From JBFGFG01 sp041627475 (GTDB lineage: Bacteria > Actinomycetota > Nitriliruptoria > Nitriliruptorales > Nitriliruptoraceae), in assembly GCA_041627475.1 (NCBI GenBank), contig JBFKQZ010000047.1:1-15633 (forward strand): a stretch of DNA of 15,633 nt, written 5' to 3'. Below are positions 1-8,223 of the stretch, in pieces; the stretch's first letter is position 1; every line of letters begins with the position of its first letter. The position numbers were made by a program, and so were the translations under genes. The notes under the pieces were generated by a model. It saw nothing but the letters and a program-made list of their open reading frames with translations, was not told the origin of the DNA and did no database searches.

Positions 1-1032
1 GATGGTCACCCGGGCCACGCCGTCGCCCAGCTCGGCGGCGTCGGGCGTCGCGATCGTCAGCTCGACGAGGAGGTCCTCGGCCGGCTCGTCGACGAGGTCG
101 TCACGGGTCGGCACCGTGATCGTGGCGCTGGTCTCGCCGGGCGCGAACGTCAGCCGGCCCGAGACGGCGTCGTAGTCGTCGCCGGCGGTCGCGCCGGCCT
201 CGCTGGTCGCCCAGTCGACGCGGACGGTCTTGCCGCTCGGGACGTCGAGCGTGACGTCCACGGTGGCGAGCTCGCCCTCGGTGACCTCGACGTCGTCACC
301 GACGTCGACCACGACGACCGGGTCGTCGTCGAGGATGCGGCCCAGCTCGACCACACGGTCGACCTGGCCCGGCAGCTGCGCGTTGGTGACGTCCTCGACG
401 ACCAGCGGCACCTCCTCGATGAACTCGTCGAGCGTGTCGTCGACGACCTCCACCGGGACGTCGACGCTCGTCTCGCCGGCCTCGATCGTCACGGTCCGGG
501 AGATCCCGGTGAAGTCGTCGCCGGAGGTCGCCGAGCCACCGTTGGTGGTCCGGACGGTCGCGGTGACGTCGACGGGGCTGGCCTGGTCGAGCGTCAGGGT
601 CCAGACGAGCTGCGGCGCGAGCAGCGGACCGAGGCCACCGTCCTCGCCGACCTCGCCGCCCGCGACCGTGAGGGTCGGCAGCCGGACCTCGTCGTCGAGG
701 ATCGTCAGCGACGCGACGGTCGTGCGCTCGGTGTCGAGCGTGGCGCTGCGCGGCGACGACAGCACGATGCTCAGCGCCTCGTCCTGTTCCTCGAGCTGGT
801 CCTGGGTCGTCGTCACGGTGAACGTGCCGGTGGTCTCGCCCGCGGGGATCGAGACGGTGCCGGACTGGGCCGGGGCGTCGTCGGTGCTCGCGTCGCGGTC
901 GAAGGAGGTCGACCAGCGGACGGTCACGTCCTTCTCCGTCGCGCCCTCGAGCGCGACGGTGAAGGTCGCGGTGTCTCCCTCGGTGACCTCGACGGCGGTC
1001 GTGCTGTCGTCGAAGGCGACCGTCGCGAGCGG
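1..1032 (-). repeat. Four-domain Calx-beta super-repeat, copy B (partial)
   Basis: This block holds Calx-beta domain 8 (1032-688), domain 9 (687-322) and most of domain 10 (321-1); the fourth domain would lie left of the window. The order of domain subtypes is the same as in copy A. Domain 10 is cut within its last strand (VARVTI) just before the expected acidic end. Confidence 0.8.
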
Positions 1033-4000
1033 GTCGTCGTCGACGATGACGCCGGCGCGTGCCAGGCCGCCGGGCGGCAGCGTCGCGTCACCGCTGACGC
1101 CGGTCAGCGACAGGGTCACGGTCTCGTCGAACTCGTCGGTGACGTCGGGGAAGACGGCGACGTCGATCGTCGCGGCCGTCTCGCCGGTGGCGATCGTGAC
1201 CTCGCCCTCCTCGGCGACGAAGTCGTCGCCGGCGGCGGCGGAACCGGCCGTGGCGGCGTACGTGATGGTCACGTCGGTGTCCGCCGGCTGGCTGAGCCCG
1301 ACGTCGAACGTCATCGTGGTGGTCGGCAGCAGGGTCGGCCCGATCGGGTCACCCTCGTCGACGCTGGCCCCGCTGAGGGTCACGACGGGGGTGTCGCCCG
1401 GGACGAGGTCGTCGTCGACGATCGTCAGCGTCGCGCTGCCGTCACCGAGCTCGGCCGTGTCCTCGTCGACGACGGTGATCGAGACCTCGAACGTCTCGTC
1501 GGTCTCCACGAGACCGTCGTCGTTGGTCGGCACCGTGAACGACGCGGCGGTCTCGCCCGCCGGGATGGTGATCCGCCCGCTGACAGCGTCGAAGTCGTCG
1601 CCCGCGCTCGCGGTCCCGGCAGCGGTGGTGTAGTCGACGGCCACGTCCTTGCCGCTGGCATCGTCGAGGAGGACGTCGATCGTGGCGACGTCGCCCTCGG
1701 CCACGTCGGCGTCGTCACCGAGCGACACGGTCACGAGCGGGTCGTCGTCGGTGATGGTCCCGTCGACGACGACCTGGTCGGCACCGGCCGGCAGACGAGC
1801 GCCCACGACGCCCTCGGCAACGAGCGGGACGGTCTCGTCGAACTCGTCGAGCTCGTCGTCGATGATCGTGACGGGGAACGTCGCGGACGTCTCCCCGGCC
1901 TCGATGGTCACCGTGCCAGCGGTCCCGGTGAAGTCCTCGCCAGGGGTCGCCGAGCCGGTCGCGAGGGTGCGCACGTCCACGGTGACGTCGGACCCCGCGG
2001 CCTCGCTGAGGCTGAGCTCGTAGACCAGCTGGGGCTCGAGCAGCGGCGGCACCGCCAGCGCGTTCTCCGCGACGGTCCCGCCGGTGACGGTCAGCGTCGG
2101 CAGCGTCACCTCGTCGTCGAGGATCGTGATCGTCGCGACCAGGCCCTCGTCGGCCAGGTCGCCGTTCGTGGCGTCGGTCAGGACGACCTGGAAGTCCTCG
2201 TCCCCCTCGGTCTCGCTGTCCTGCGACGTCGCGACGGGGAAGGTGACGGTGGTCTCGCCGGCGGGCACGACGACGGAGCCCGACTGGGCCGGGGCGTCGG
2301 CATCCGTGGCCGAGCCGTCGTAGCGGGTCTCCCAGTCGACGGCGACGTCCTTGCCGCTGGCGGTGTCGAGCTCGATGGTCAGGTCGACCGTGCCGCCCTC
2401 CTCGACGCCGAGACTGGTCGAGTCCTCGGCGAACGCGGCGACTGCCGGCTCGTCGTCGTCGACGATGGTCCCGAACCCCGACAGGCTGGCGACGTCACCG
2501 ACGAGGGTCGCACCGTCGGGGTTGGTGAGCACGACCTCCACGGTCTCGTCGAACTCGTCGAGCTCGTCGTCGATCAGGGGCACCTCGACGAGGAGGACGG
2601 TGTCGCCCGGCTCGAACTCGAGCTGCCCACCGGCGGCCTCGAAGTCAGCGTCGACGGTGGCCGAGCCAGCGGTGCCCGTTGCCCAGTCGACCCGCACGCT
2701 GCGGCTGGTGGCCTGCGAGAGGCGGACCTCGAGCTCGACGGTCCCGGGGTCGAGGAGCGCGATCGGGCCCGCGTCGTCCTCGGGGGCCTCACGCCCCACG
2801 ATCGACATGACGGGCTCGAGCACGTCGTCGTCGAGGATGTCGATCTCTGCGCTGCCTGCGGTGCCGGAGACCGCCGCATTGACGGGGTCGGCCAGCACGA
2901 CCTCGAACAGCTCGTCGGGTTCGTCGACGTCGTCGGGCAGGGTCGAGACCGTGAACGAGGCGGTGGTGGCGCCGGGTGCGAGGACGACCTCCCCCGACTG
3001 CTCCGGTGCGTCCGACGTGTCCGCGCTCAGGTCGAACCGGGTCGACCACGCGACGCGGACCTCCTTGCCGCTCGCGATCCGGTCACCGGTGGCGTCGGTC
3101 AGCTGGACCGTCACGGTCGCGCTGTCACCCTCCGGAGCGGCATAGCGCTCGGCCGTGAAGCCGATCGTGGGCTCGGGGTCGTCGTCGGCGATGTTCTCGA
3201 ACGCCGTCAGCGTCGAACCGCCGTCGGGGAAGCGCGCCCCGGTCGCGTCGGAGAGCTCCAGACCCACGAACTCCGACGGCTCGTCGATCCGGTCGCCCGC
3301 GACGCTGACGTTGATCGGGTCGGACGTCTGCTCCCCGGCGGCGAACGTGACGGTGCCGGTCACCGCGCCGTAGTCGTCACCCTCGGTCGCCGTCCCCGGG
3401 ACCGTCCGGTAGTCGACGGTGACGGTCTCCCCGATCGCGACCGGGTCGGACAGCTCGATGGTGAAGGACACCGGGTCGGCTGGTGCGCCGACGCCGGCGC
3501 GGTCGACCTCGGCCCCGGGCTCCGTGCGGACCGCGACGACCGGCAGGAGGGCCGGCTCGAGGTCGGCGGTGAAGTCGGCGACCTCGTTGGTGTGGTCGTC
3601 TGCGTACCGAGTCCCGCTGGGTGCGTACGTGAGCGTCGCCCCGGGCACGATCGGCCCACCGGTGTACGACAGGGTGCGGCGCGGGCTCGGCTCTGCCGGC
3701 CCCACGGCGCTGTCGTCGCGTTCGTCGTCGACCGCCGTGATGGTGACGGGATCCCCGAGACCGTTGTTCACGGTCCAGTCCGACGGGCTGTCCGCGCCGA
3801 CGAGCGGCTCGTCGAACTCCAACGAGATCGTGGAGGGTCGGGTCAGCGGGTTGCCGACGAGCTGTGGGGCAACCGTGTCCAGGTCGTAGGTGACGATGGC
3901 GGACGGCTCCGACTCGTTGCTGCACGTGCCGGCGCTCGGGTCCTCCGGGTCGCACAGCGCGGTGTCCGACGACGTGGCGGTCAGCTCGTACACGCCGTCG

Positions 4001-5121
4001 GGCAGCGGGTCGTCGAGGGTCACGGACGCGCTCGTCCCGGCGGCGGTCGTCGAGCCCGCCGCGACGCCGTCGACGTACACGACGACCGGCATGCCGGCCT
4101 CGACCTCACCGACGACGACGGTCGGGGCCGGGTCGTTGCCGAGCACGACGCGGGCGCCCGTCGCGGGGTCGGTCGCGGGCTGGTCGTCGACCTGCTCGAT
4201 GACCGGCGGCAGCGGACCGACCCGGTCCGCGGCGAGCGAGTCGGCGTCCTGCCCCCGCGACGGCGCGATCGACCGGACGAAGACCGTGTTGGCAGCGTTG
4301 TCCAGGTGCGCACCCCGGCCCCGCGGGAAGTAGTCGATGCGCGGGGTCGCGTCCCGCGGCAGGGCCGGCGCGACGGTGAGCAGGCGCGTGCAGCCGTCGG
4401 TGCCGCTGCGCGGGTCCTCACCGGCGGCGTAGGCGCAGTCGTCACTGCCCACGCTGACGCCGACCACGGCCCGCGTGGTCGACGGCGTCCCGTCGGGCTC
4501 GCGGAAGAGCCAGTCGCTCGGGCTCTCGGTGCCTGTCGGGTGCCGGACCGGTTCGCTGAACGTGACTCGCACCGTCGTGGGGTTGATGACCTCGTAGCCC
4601 TCGATGACGGGCGGGATGGGGTCGACACGGAGGGGCGACGAGGCGAACTCGCCAGAGCTCGTCTCCAGGACCAGCTGCAGGTCCCAGGCGGTGGTGCTCT
4701 GGTCCTCGGTGATTCCCTGTGCGTCGGGGTCGCCGACCTCGCACGCGTCGTGGACGCGGTCGCTGGGCATCGACGTCGCATCACCGAACTGGCAGTTGAG
4801 CCGGATCCGGCCCGTCACGTTGCCGTCGGCGTCGACGTCGAGGTAGCCGAACTCCCCGGAGGTCTCGTTGAGCCCGAAGACGTTCTGCCGGACGAACTCG
4901 TCACCGTTCGAGTCGTAGCCGATGAGCTCGGCCCTCCGGATGAAGGAGCTCGCGGTCTCGATCTGCCCGGACACGTCGACGAACTGGCCCTCGCGGACCG
5001 CCGTGGTGTTCGCCTCGGCCGGCGTCAGGACGATGCCGTCCGAGGGTCGGAAGGCGGCCACCGACCCGAGCACGAGTGCTCCGATCAGCAGGATCGATGC
5101 GATCCGTCGTGCTGTCGACAT
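1..5121 (-). CDS. Giant secreted Calx-beta repeat protein (C-terminus beyond window)
   Basis: The frame is open for 1,707 codons from ATG at 5121 to the left edge, so the protein is 3'-truncated by the window. Residues 1 to about 25 look like a Sec signal peptide (RR followed by a hydrophobic stretch ILLIGALVLGSVAA). Residues about 168-285, 302-405 and 414-512 look like bacterial Ig-like beta domains; the first and third carry the pattern of a strand ending in VTFSEP or LEFDEP. From about residue 526 there are at least ten Calx-beta domains, each with a TAG/TPG..DDF-type core, an AGET strand and a closing DDD or DDE; the family is known to bind calcium at such acidic ends. The likely role is an extracellular, calcium-stiffened adhesin or matrix fibre; this is inference. 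Six cysteines lie only in the N-terminal part. A GGAG lies about 11 bases upstream of the ATG, a rather long spacing. The C-terminal anchor, if any, is not visible. Confidence 0.93.
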   Translation of the reverse strand, partial: MSTARRIASILLIGALVLGSVAAFRPSDGIVLTPAEANTTAVREGQFVDVSGQIETASSFIRRAELIGYDSNGDEFVRQNVFGLNETSGEFGYLDVDADGNVTGRIRLNCQFGDATSMPSDRVHDACEVGDPDAQGITEDQSTTAWDLQLVLETSSGEFASSPLRVDPIPPVIEGYEVINPTTVRVTFSEPVRHPTGTESPSDWLFREPDGTPSTTRAVVGVSVGSDDCAYAAGEDPRSGTDGCTRLLTVAPALPRDATPRIDYFPRGRGAHLDNAANTVFVRSIAPSRGQDADSLAADRVGPLPPVIEQVDDQPATDPATGARVVLGNDPAPTVVVGEVEAGMPVVVYVDGVAAGSTTAAGTSASVTLDDPLPDGVYELTATSSDTALCDPEDPSAGTCSNESEPSAIVTYDLDTVAPQLVGNPLTRPSTISLEFDEPLVGADSPSDWTVNNGLGDPVTITAVDDERDDSAVGPAEPSPRRTLSYTGGPIVPGATLTYAPSGTRYADDHTNEVADFTADLEPALLPVVAVRTEPGAEVDRAGVGAPADPVSFTIELSDPVAIGETVTVDYRTVPGTATEGDDYGAVTGTVTFAAGEQTSDPINVSVAGDRIDEPSEFVGLELSDATGARFPDGGSTLTAFENIADDDPEPTIGFTAERYAAPEGDSATVTVQLTDATGDRIASGKEVRVAWSTRFDLSADTSDAPEQSGEVVLAPGATTASFTVSTLPDDVDEPDELFEVVLADPVNAAVSGTAGSAEIDILDDDVLEPVMSIVGREAPEDDAGPIALLDPGTVELEVRLSQATSRSVRVDWATGTAGSATVDADFEAAGGQLEFEPGDTVLLVEVPLIDDELDEFDETVEVVLTNPDGATLVGDVASLSGFGTIVDDDEPAVAAFAEDSTSLGVEEGGTVDLTIELDTASGKDVAVDWETRYDGSATDADAPAQSGSVVVPAGETTVTFPVATSQDSETEGDEDFQVVLTDATNGDLADEGLVATITILDDEVTLPTLTVTGGTVAENALAVPPLLEPQLVYELSLSEAAGSDVTVDVRTLATGSATPGEDFTGTAGTVTIEAGETSATFPVTIIDDELDEFDETVPLVAEGVVGARLPAGADQVVVDGTITDDDPLVTVSLGDDADVAEGDVATIDVLLDDASGKDVAVDYTTAAGTASAGDDFDAVSGRITIPAGETAASFTVPTNDDGLVETDETFEVSITVVDEDTAELGDGSATLTIVDDDLVPGDTPVVTLSGASVDEGDPIGPTLLPTTTMTFDVGLSQPADTDVTITYAATAGSAAAGDDFVAEEGEVTIATGETAATIDVAVFPDVTDEFDETVTLSLTGVSGDATLPPGGLARAGVIVDDDPLATVAFDDSTTAVEVTEGDTATFTVALEGATEKDVTVRWSTSFDRDASTDDAPAQSGTVSIPAGETTGTFTVTTTQDQLEEQDEALSIVLSSPRSATLDTERTTVASLTILDDEVRLPTLTVAGGEVGEDGGLGPLLAPQLVWTLTLDQASPVDVTATVRTTNGGSATSGDDFTGISRTVTIEAGETSVDVPVEVVDDTLDEFIEEVPLVVEDVTNAQLPGQVDRVVELGRILDDDPVVVVDVGDDVEVTEGELATVDVTLDVPSGKTVRVDWATSEAGATAGDDYDAVSGRLTFAPGETSATITVPTRDDLVDEPAEDLLVELTIATPDAAELGDGVARVTI
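1033..2451 (-). repeat. Four-domain Calx-beta super-repeat, copy A
   Basis: This block encodes Calx-beta domains 4 to 7 (2451-2110, 2109-1741, 1740-1408, 1407-1033). Landmarks recur at the same place in copy B at an offset of 1,419 bases: gactgggccggggcgtcg at 2282 and 863, tcccggtgaagtc at 1923 and 504, and the gcgtcg-agtcgtcg stretch at 1586 and 167. Domain 4 matches domain 8 (both have DAPAQSG and end in DDE). Domain 5 matches domain 9 (both start near LPTLTV). Domain 6 matches domain 10 (both have DAVSGR and AELGDG). Confidence 0.85.
2452..3546 (-). repeat. Diverged Calx-beta domains 1 to 3
   Basis: Domain 1 spans about 3546-3178 and ends in IADDD. Domain 2 (3177-2824) carries DAPEQSG and ends in ILDDD. 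Domain 3 (2823-2452) ends in IVDDD. Domain 2 resembles domains 4 and 8, and domain 3 resembles domain 7, so 2 and 3 form a short-long pair of about 726 bases that looks older than the two later blocks. Confidence 0.75.
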
Positions 5122-5169
5122 ACGGGGGTGGCTCCAGGAGTGCCGGCTGTGTGTGTACCCAACGAACGA

Positions 5170-5202
5170 GACCGGGGAAGGTGACGCGCACCTTCCCCGG
5201 TC
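5170..5202 (-). terminator. Perfect 14-bp hairpin between the two secreted-protein genes
   Basis: The arms gaccggggaaggtg and caccttccccggtc flank a 5-base loop. It lies 30 bases after the stop of the 903-residue gene and 48 bases before the start of the Calx-beta gene. There is no real T-run, only TCGTTCGTT after the stem on the minus strand. It is probably a terminator or partial terminator that sets the ratio of the two products. Confidence 0.7.
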
Positions 5203-5231
5203 CTGTCGGCGTCTCAGCCGGTCACGTCAGT

Positions 5232-7943
5232 TCACTGCACCTGGCCGTTGACCGGGCCCGGCGCGTTGGCGAGCTTGTTGCCGCCGCGGTCGCCGTAGCG
5301 CGTGCCGCTGAAGAAGACGTAGCCGACACCGATGTACTCACCGTTCTCCTCGAACGAGCCGGTCAGGACCCGCTTGGTGCGGTCGGTGGTGAACGCGTCA
5401 CCGCCGTTGCTGACCGAGTTCGGCGGACCAGCGACGCGCGACCCGTCGGCGAGGCGCTCGTAGACCAGCCAGTTGAGGGAGGAGTTGTTGCCCTCCACCA
5501 GCACGTCGTTGAACGAGACGGTGATGCGGTTGCCGTCACGGACCACGTTGGTCAGCTTCGGCAGCACGGTGTCGAGTGCGATGTTGAGGTACAGGACCTC
5601 ACCAGCACCCGCCGAGTTGCGGAACCGGATGCCACGGACGTACGTCGTGTCGTTGGAGCCGATGGGGACGCGGACGCAGGGCGTCGTGTCGGTGATCGGC
5701 TGACTGGTGCCGACGATGGTGTTGCCGTCCTTGTCGGTCACCTCGACCGAGTAGCCGGGACGGGCACCCGCGACGCAGACCACGGTGTCGTCACCGCCGG
5801 CGAAGCGGGTCCAGTAGACCGCGCTGGAGCCCGACCCCTGCTGGTAGGCGTCCTCGCATGCCTTGGCGTCGGCCTGGCACTCCTCGGGCGTCTTGTTCGC
5901 CGTGTTGCGGTAGACGTCGAGCAGGTCGGGCGCGACCGGGACGATGCCGCTCACTGCCGTGACCGTGTCCTCGGGGGCGAGGTTGCCGGCGAAGTCACCG
6001 ACGCGGTCACCCGGGATCGGGCTGTAGCGGACCAGCGGCGTGGACTCGCGCTCGACCGGCACCGAGAGGATGAGCAGGCGCCAGTTGTCGTCGCTGGCAG
6101 CGCCCGACAGGCAGGGGCTGTTGTCCGACATGCGGACCTCGCGGACGACGTTCTGGCCGTCGATCGAGTACTGGTTCGGGTTGCAGCCACCTCGGATCAG
6201 CGCGTTCTCCTGGAAGCGGACCGAGATGACACCGGCCTCACGGCCGACCTGGCCGAGCAGGCTCTGGTTGACGTCGATGGTCGACTCGACCCGGGCGAAG
6301 GTCAGGCGCGGGACGACGTTGTCGAAGTCCGTGGCACCGGAGAAGGCCACACCCAGGTTGCCGGCACGGTCCACTGCGACGGTTGCCGCCACGAACTGAC
6401 CGATCCCGCCCGGGAACTTGACCTCCTCACCGCTGAACGTCACGGAGTACGTGTCGTCCAGGGGACGGCGGGAGATCTGCTCGGTGCGCTTGACCGCGAC
6501 GACCTGACCGTTGGCGACCAGCCGGACCTCGTTGATCACGGCGTTGTCGTCGTCGATGGTGCCGTTGACGGTGATCGAGTCGCCGTCCTTGGCGGCCTCC
6601 TGGGCGCGACCGTCGGCGTCGCTGGGCAGGTTCACGACGGTGGTGATGTCCGGCGCGAGGGCGTCGATGGTGACCTCGACGGGGGAGGGGCCGAAGAAGC
6701 CGGACTCCGTCAGCCCGATGGTCTGCATGTAGGAGTACCCGTTCTCGTCGGTCGCCATGTAGGTGGCCGTGACCGGGTAGTCGGCGTCGGCCCCCTTCAC
6801 CTGACCGGTGAAGCTGAGGGTCTGGGCATCGGCGTCCTTGGCGAAGCTGTACGCCTGCTGGTTCGTGGCCTTGGTGTCGGCGAACGAGACGTCCGCAGCA
6901 CCGAGGGCGACGTCGAAGGAGGGCGTTCCGCTGTGCTCCGCGTCCACCACGAAGGTGGCCGCACCCGGGGAGACGATGCGCGGGTCGAAGGTCGCGCCGT
7001 CGAAGCTGATCCGTCCGAGGATCTGGACGGTGAACTTGTCGGTGGAGGCGCCGAAGCCCGTGGCACCGGTGACGGCCTCGGTGATGCTGCCGGAGAACGT
7101 GACGGTGCGGTCCGCAGCATCGCCGTCGTTGTTCACGGCGGTGCCGAGATCGACGGTGAAGTTCGCGGTGCCCTGGCCGCCACCGAGCAGCTCGACGTCG
7201 ACCGGGTCGGAGATGCGCTCGTTGGCGGTGAAGCCGCGGGGGCTCGAGGCGCCGAGGCCGGCCGAGACGCGGACCGGGATCTGCGCGTAGTTCTTCAGGG
7301 TCGTCCGCACGTTGATGCGCTGCCCCTCGGTGCCGGTCATGTCGACGACCCCGGTCGGGCCCACGACGTCGACCTTCACGACCTCGAGGAACTTGATGGT
7401 GGTCGTGAGCGTGCCGCTGGTGCGCGGGTCACGAGCACCGGTGGTTGCCGTCTCGAACGAGTTGCCCCCGTTCGACGAGAGGCTGACCTTGAACGTGCCG
7501 GAGCGCTCGGTGGCGGCGGTCGGCGGGGTGACGTCCGCGTTGAACCGCAGCACCGCGTTCGAGTTCGCCGGGATGGAGACGCCTTCGGGCGCCGTGAAGA
7601 TCACCCGCTGGAACGAGCCCACGGTCTGCACCGTGCCGGTGAAGCCGAGGTCCGTGCCGTCACCACCGGCGACGGTCACGCCGATGGCGTCGGTGGCAGT
7701 GATGCCGATGCCGGCCGGGACGGCGACCACGACCGTGTTGACCGCGGTGGCCTGCGTCTCGACCTGGACGGCGTACTGCGCCGTACCGGGCAGGACGTTC
7801 ACGCCGGCCACGAGGCGGGCCCAACCGGAAGCGGAGGCTGCGGCGGGCGATGCCTGCACGACGGCGAGGCTCGCCACCATGAGCATCGTGACCAGGAGGC
7901 TGATCAGCCTCACTGGTCGCGGGTGGGCGGTTGTGGTCTTCAT
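5232..7943 (-). CDS. Secreted multi-domain Ig-like beta protein, 903 aa
   Basis: ATG at 7943 is chosen because GAGGTGA (7948-7954) sits at the right distance and because the protein then opens with a clear signal peptide: positive KTTTAHPRPVR, a hydrophobic LISLLVTMLMVASLAVV and an SPAAASA cleavage region near residue 38. The open frame extends upstream to 8486 but the extra part has no protein-like character. The rest is rich in Thr, Val, Asp and Gly and reads as a chain of beta-sandwich domains. Two, at about residues 544-655 and 790-895, resemble bacterial Ig-like modules that also occur in the downstream Calx-beta protein. Cysteines fall in close pairs (587/611, 689/696, 723/756), which suits disulfides in an exported protein. 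No sortase motif, C-terminal membrane span or catalytic motif is visible. It may be a surface-layer or matrix component working with the downstream protein; no precise function can be assigned. Confidence 0.9.
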   Translation of the reverse strand: MKTTTAHPRPVRLISLLVTMLMVASLAVVQASPAAASASGWARLVAGVNVLPGTAQYAVQVETQATAVNTVVVAVPAGIGITATDAIGVTVAGGDGTDLGFTGTVQTVGSFQRVIFTAPEGVSIPANSNAVLRFNADVTPPTAATERSGTFKVSLSSNGGNSFETATTGARDPRTSGTLTTTIKFLEVVKVDVVGPTGVVDMTGTEGQRINVRTTLKNYAQIPVRVSAGLGASSPRGFTANERISDPVDVELLGGGQGTANFTVDLGTAVNNDGDAADRTVTFSGSITEAVTGATGFGASTDKFTVQILGRISFDGATFDPRIVSPGAATFVVDAEHSGTPSFDVALGAADVSFADTKATNQQAYSFAKDADAQTLSFTGQVKGADADYPVTATYMATDENGYSYMQTIGLTESGFFGPSPVEVTIDALAPDITTVVNLPSDADGRAQEAAKDGDSITVNGTIDDDNAVINEVRLVANGQVVAVKRTEQISRRPLDDTYSVTFSGEEVKFPGGIGQFVAATVAVDRAGNLGVAFSGATDFDNVVPRLTFARVESTIDVNQSLLGQVGREAGVISVRFQENALIRGGCNPNQYSIDGQNVVREVRMSDNSPCLSGAASDDNWRLLILSVPVERESTPLVRYSPIPGDRVGDFAGNLAPEDTVTAVSGIVPVAPDLLDVYRNTANKTPEECQADAKACEDAYQQGSGSSAVYWTRFAGGDDTVVCVAGARPGYSVEVTDKDGNTIVGTSQPITDTTPCVRVPIGSNDTTYVRGIRFRNSAGAGEVLYLNIALDTVLPKLTNVVRDGNRITVSFNDVLVEGNNSSLNWLVYERLADGSRVAGPPNSVSNGGDAFTTDRTKRVLTGSFEENGEYIGVGYVFFSGTRYGDRGGNKLANAPGPVNGQVQ

Positions 7944-8223
7944 CTTGTCACCTCGGGTGGGGCGCTCCGGCGGACCGGGCATCGGGGACGCTGTGTGGGA
8001 TTCGACGGCTCGTGCCGCTTCTCCTCCGTCCCCTCTGCAGGGACGCTTGCGACCTGCCCAACGACGCAGCGCCGTCGCGGTTACGGGCGACCACCGCCCT
8101 GCTGGGTACAAGCGCGCCAAGGTGAGCGCTGGGCGCTCGAAAAGGGCATGCACGCAGGCGGACGGGCTGGCACCGGCGACGACGACCCCCGTAGCGTGAA
8201 CCCGCCCCCAGCAAGGATCCGCC
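7944..8223. promoter_or_regulatory. Divergent intergenic region, 280 bp
   Basis: This region separates the minus-strand secreted-protein genes from the plus-strand ACT gene, so it must hold promoters for both directions. No convincing -35/-10 pair was seen. TAGCGT at 8192-8197 fits a loose -10 pattern for the plus strand but lacks a good -35. AAGGA at 8213-8217 is the ribosome binding site of the ACT gene. The minus-strand half holds the possible folded leader. Confidence 0.5.
7987..8073 (-). ncRNA. Candidate structured leader of the secreted-protein genes
   Basis: On the minus strand GGCGCTG (8073-8067) can pair with CAGCGTC (7993-7987), seven pairs with one G-U. This encloses two hairpins: cgtccc/gggacg at 8027-8045 and cggc/gccg at 8006-8017. 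The outcome is a three-way junction of about 87 bases ending 43 bases before the start at 7943. It does not fit any riboswitch consensus I can recall well. In GC-rich DNA such pairing can arise by chance. Confidence 0.25.

Noticed and set aside
230..3145. Several plus-strand Ser/Thr/Val-rich frames resembling mucin-like proteins
   Set aside because: They are the reverse of the Calx-beta repeats: Asp (GAC/GAT) and Glu codons on the minus strand read as Val/Ser/Leu-type codons on the other. The low-complexity look comes from the repeats.
1..3546. Repeats as a CRISPR array or DNA-level satellite
   Set aside because: The period is about 340-375 and 1,419 bases, copies are diverged, and the frame is open throughout, so they are protein domain repeats.
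7987..8073. Assignment of the leader fold as a c-di-GMP or c-di-AMP riboswitch
   Set aside because: Only short, badly spaced matches to the consensus were found, so no class is named.
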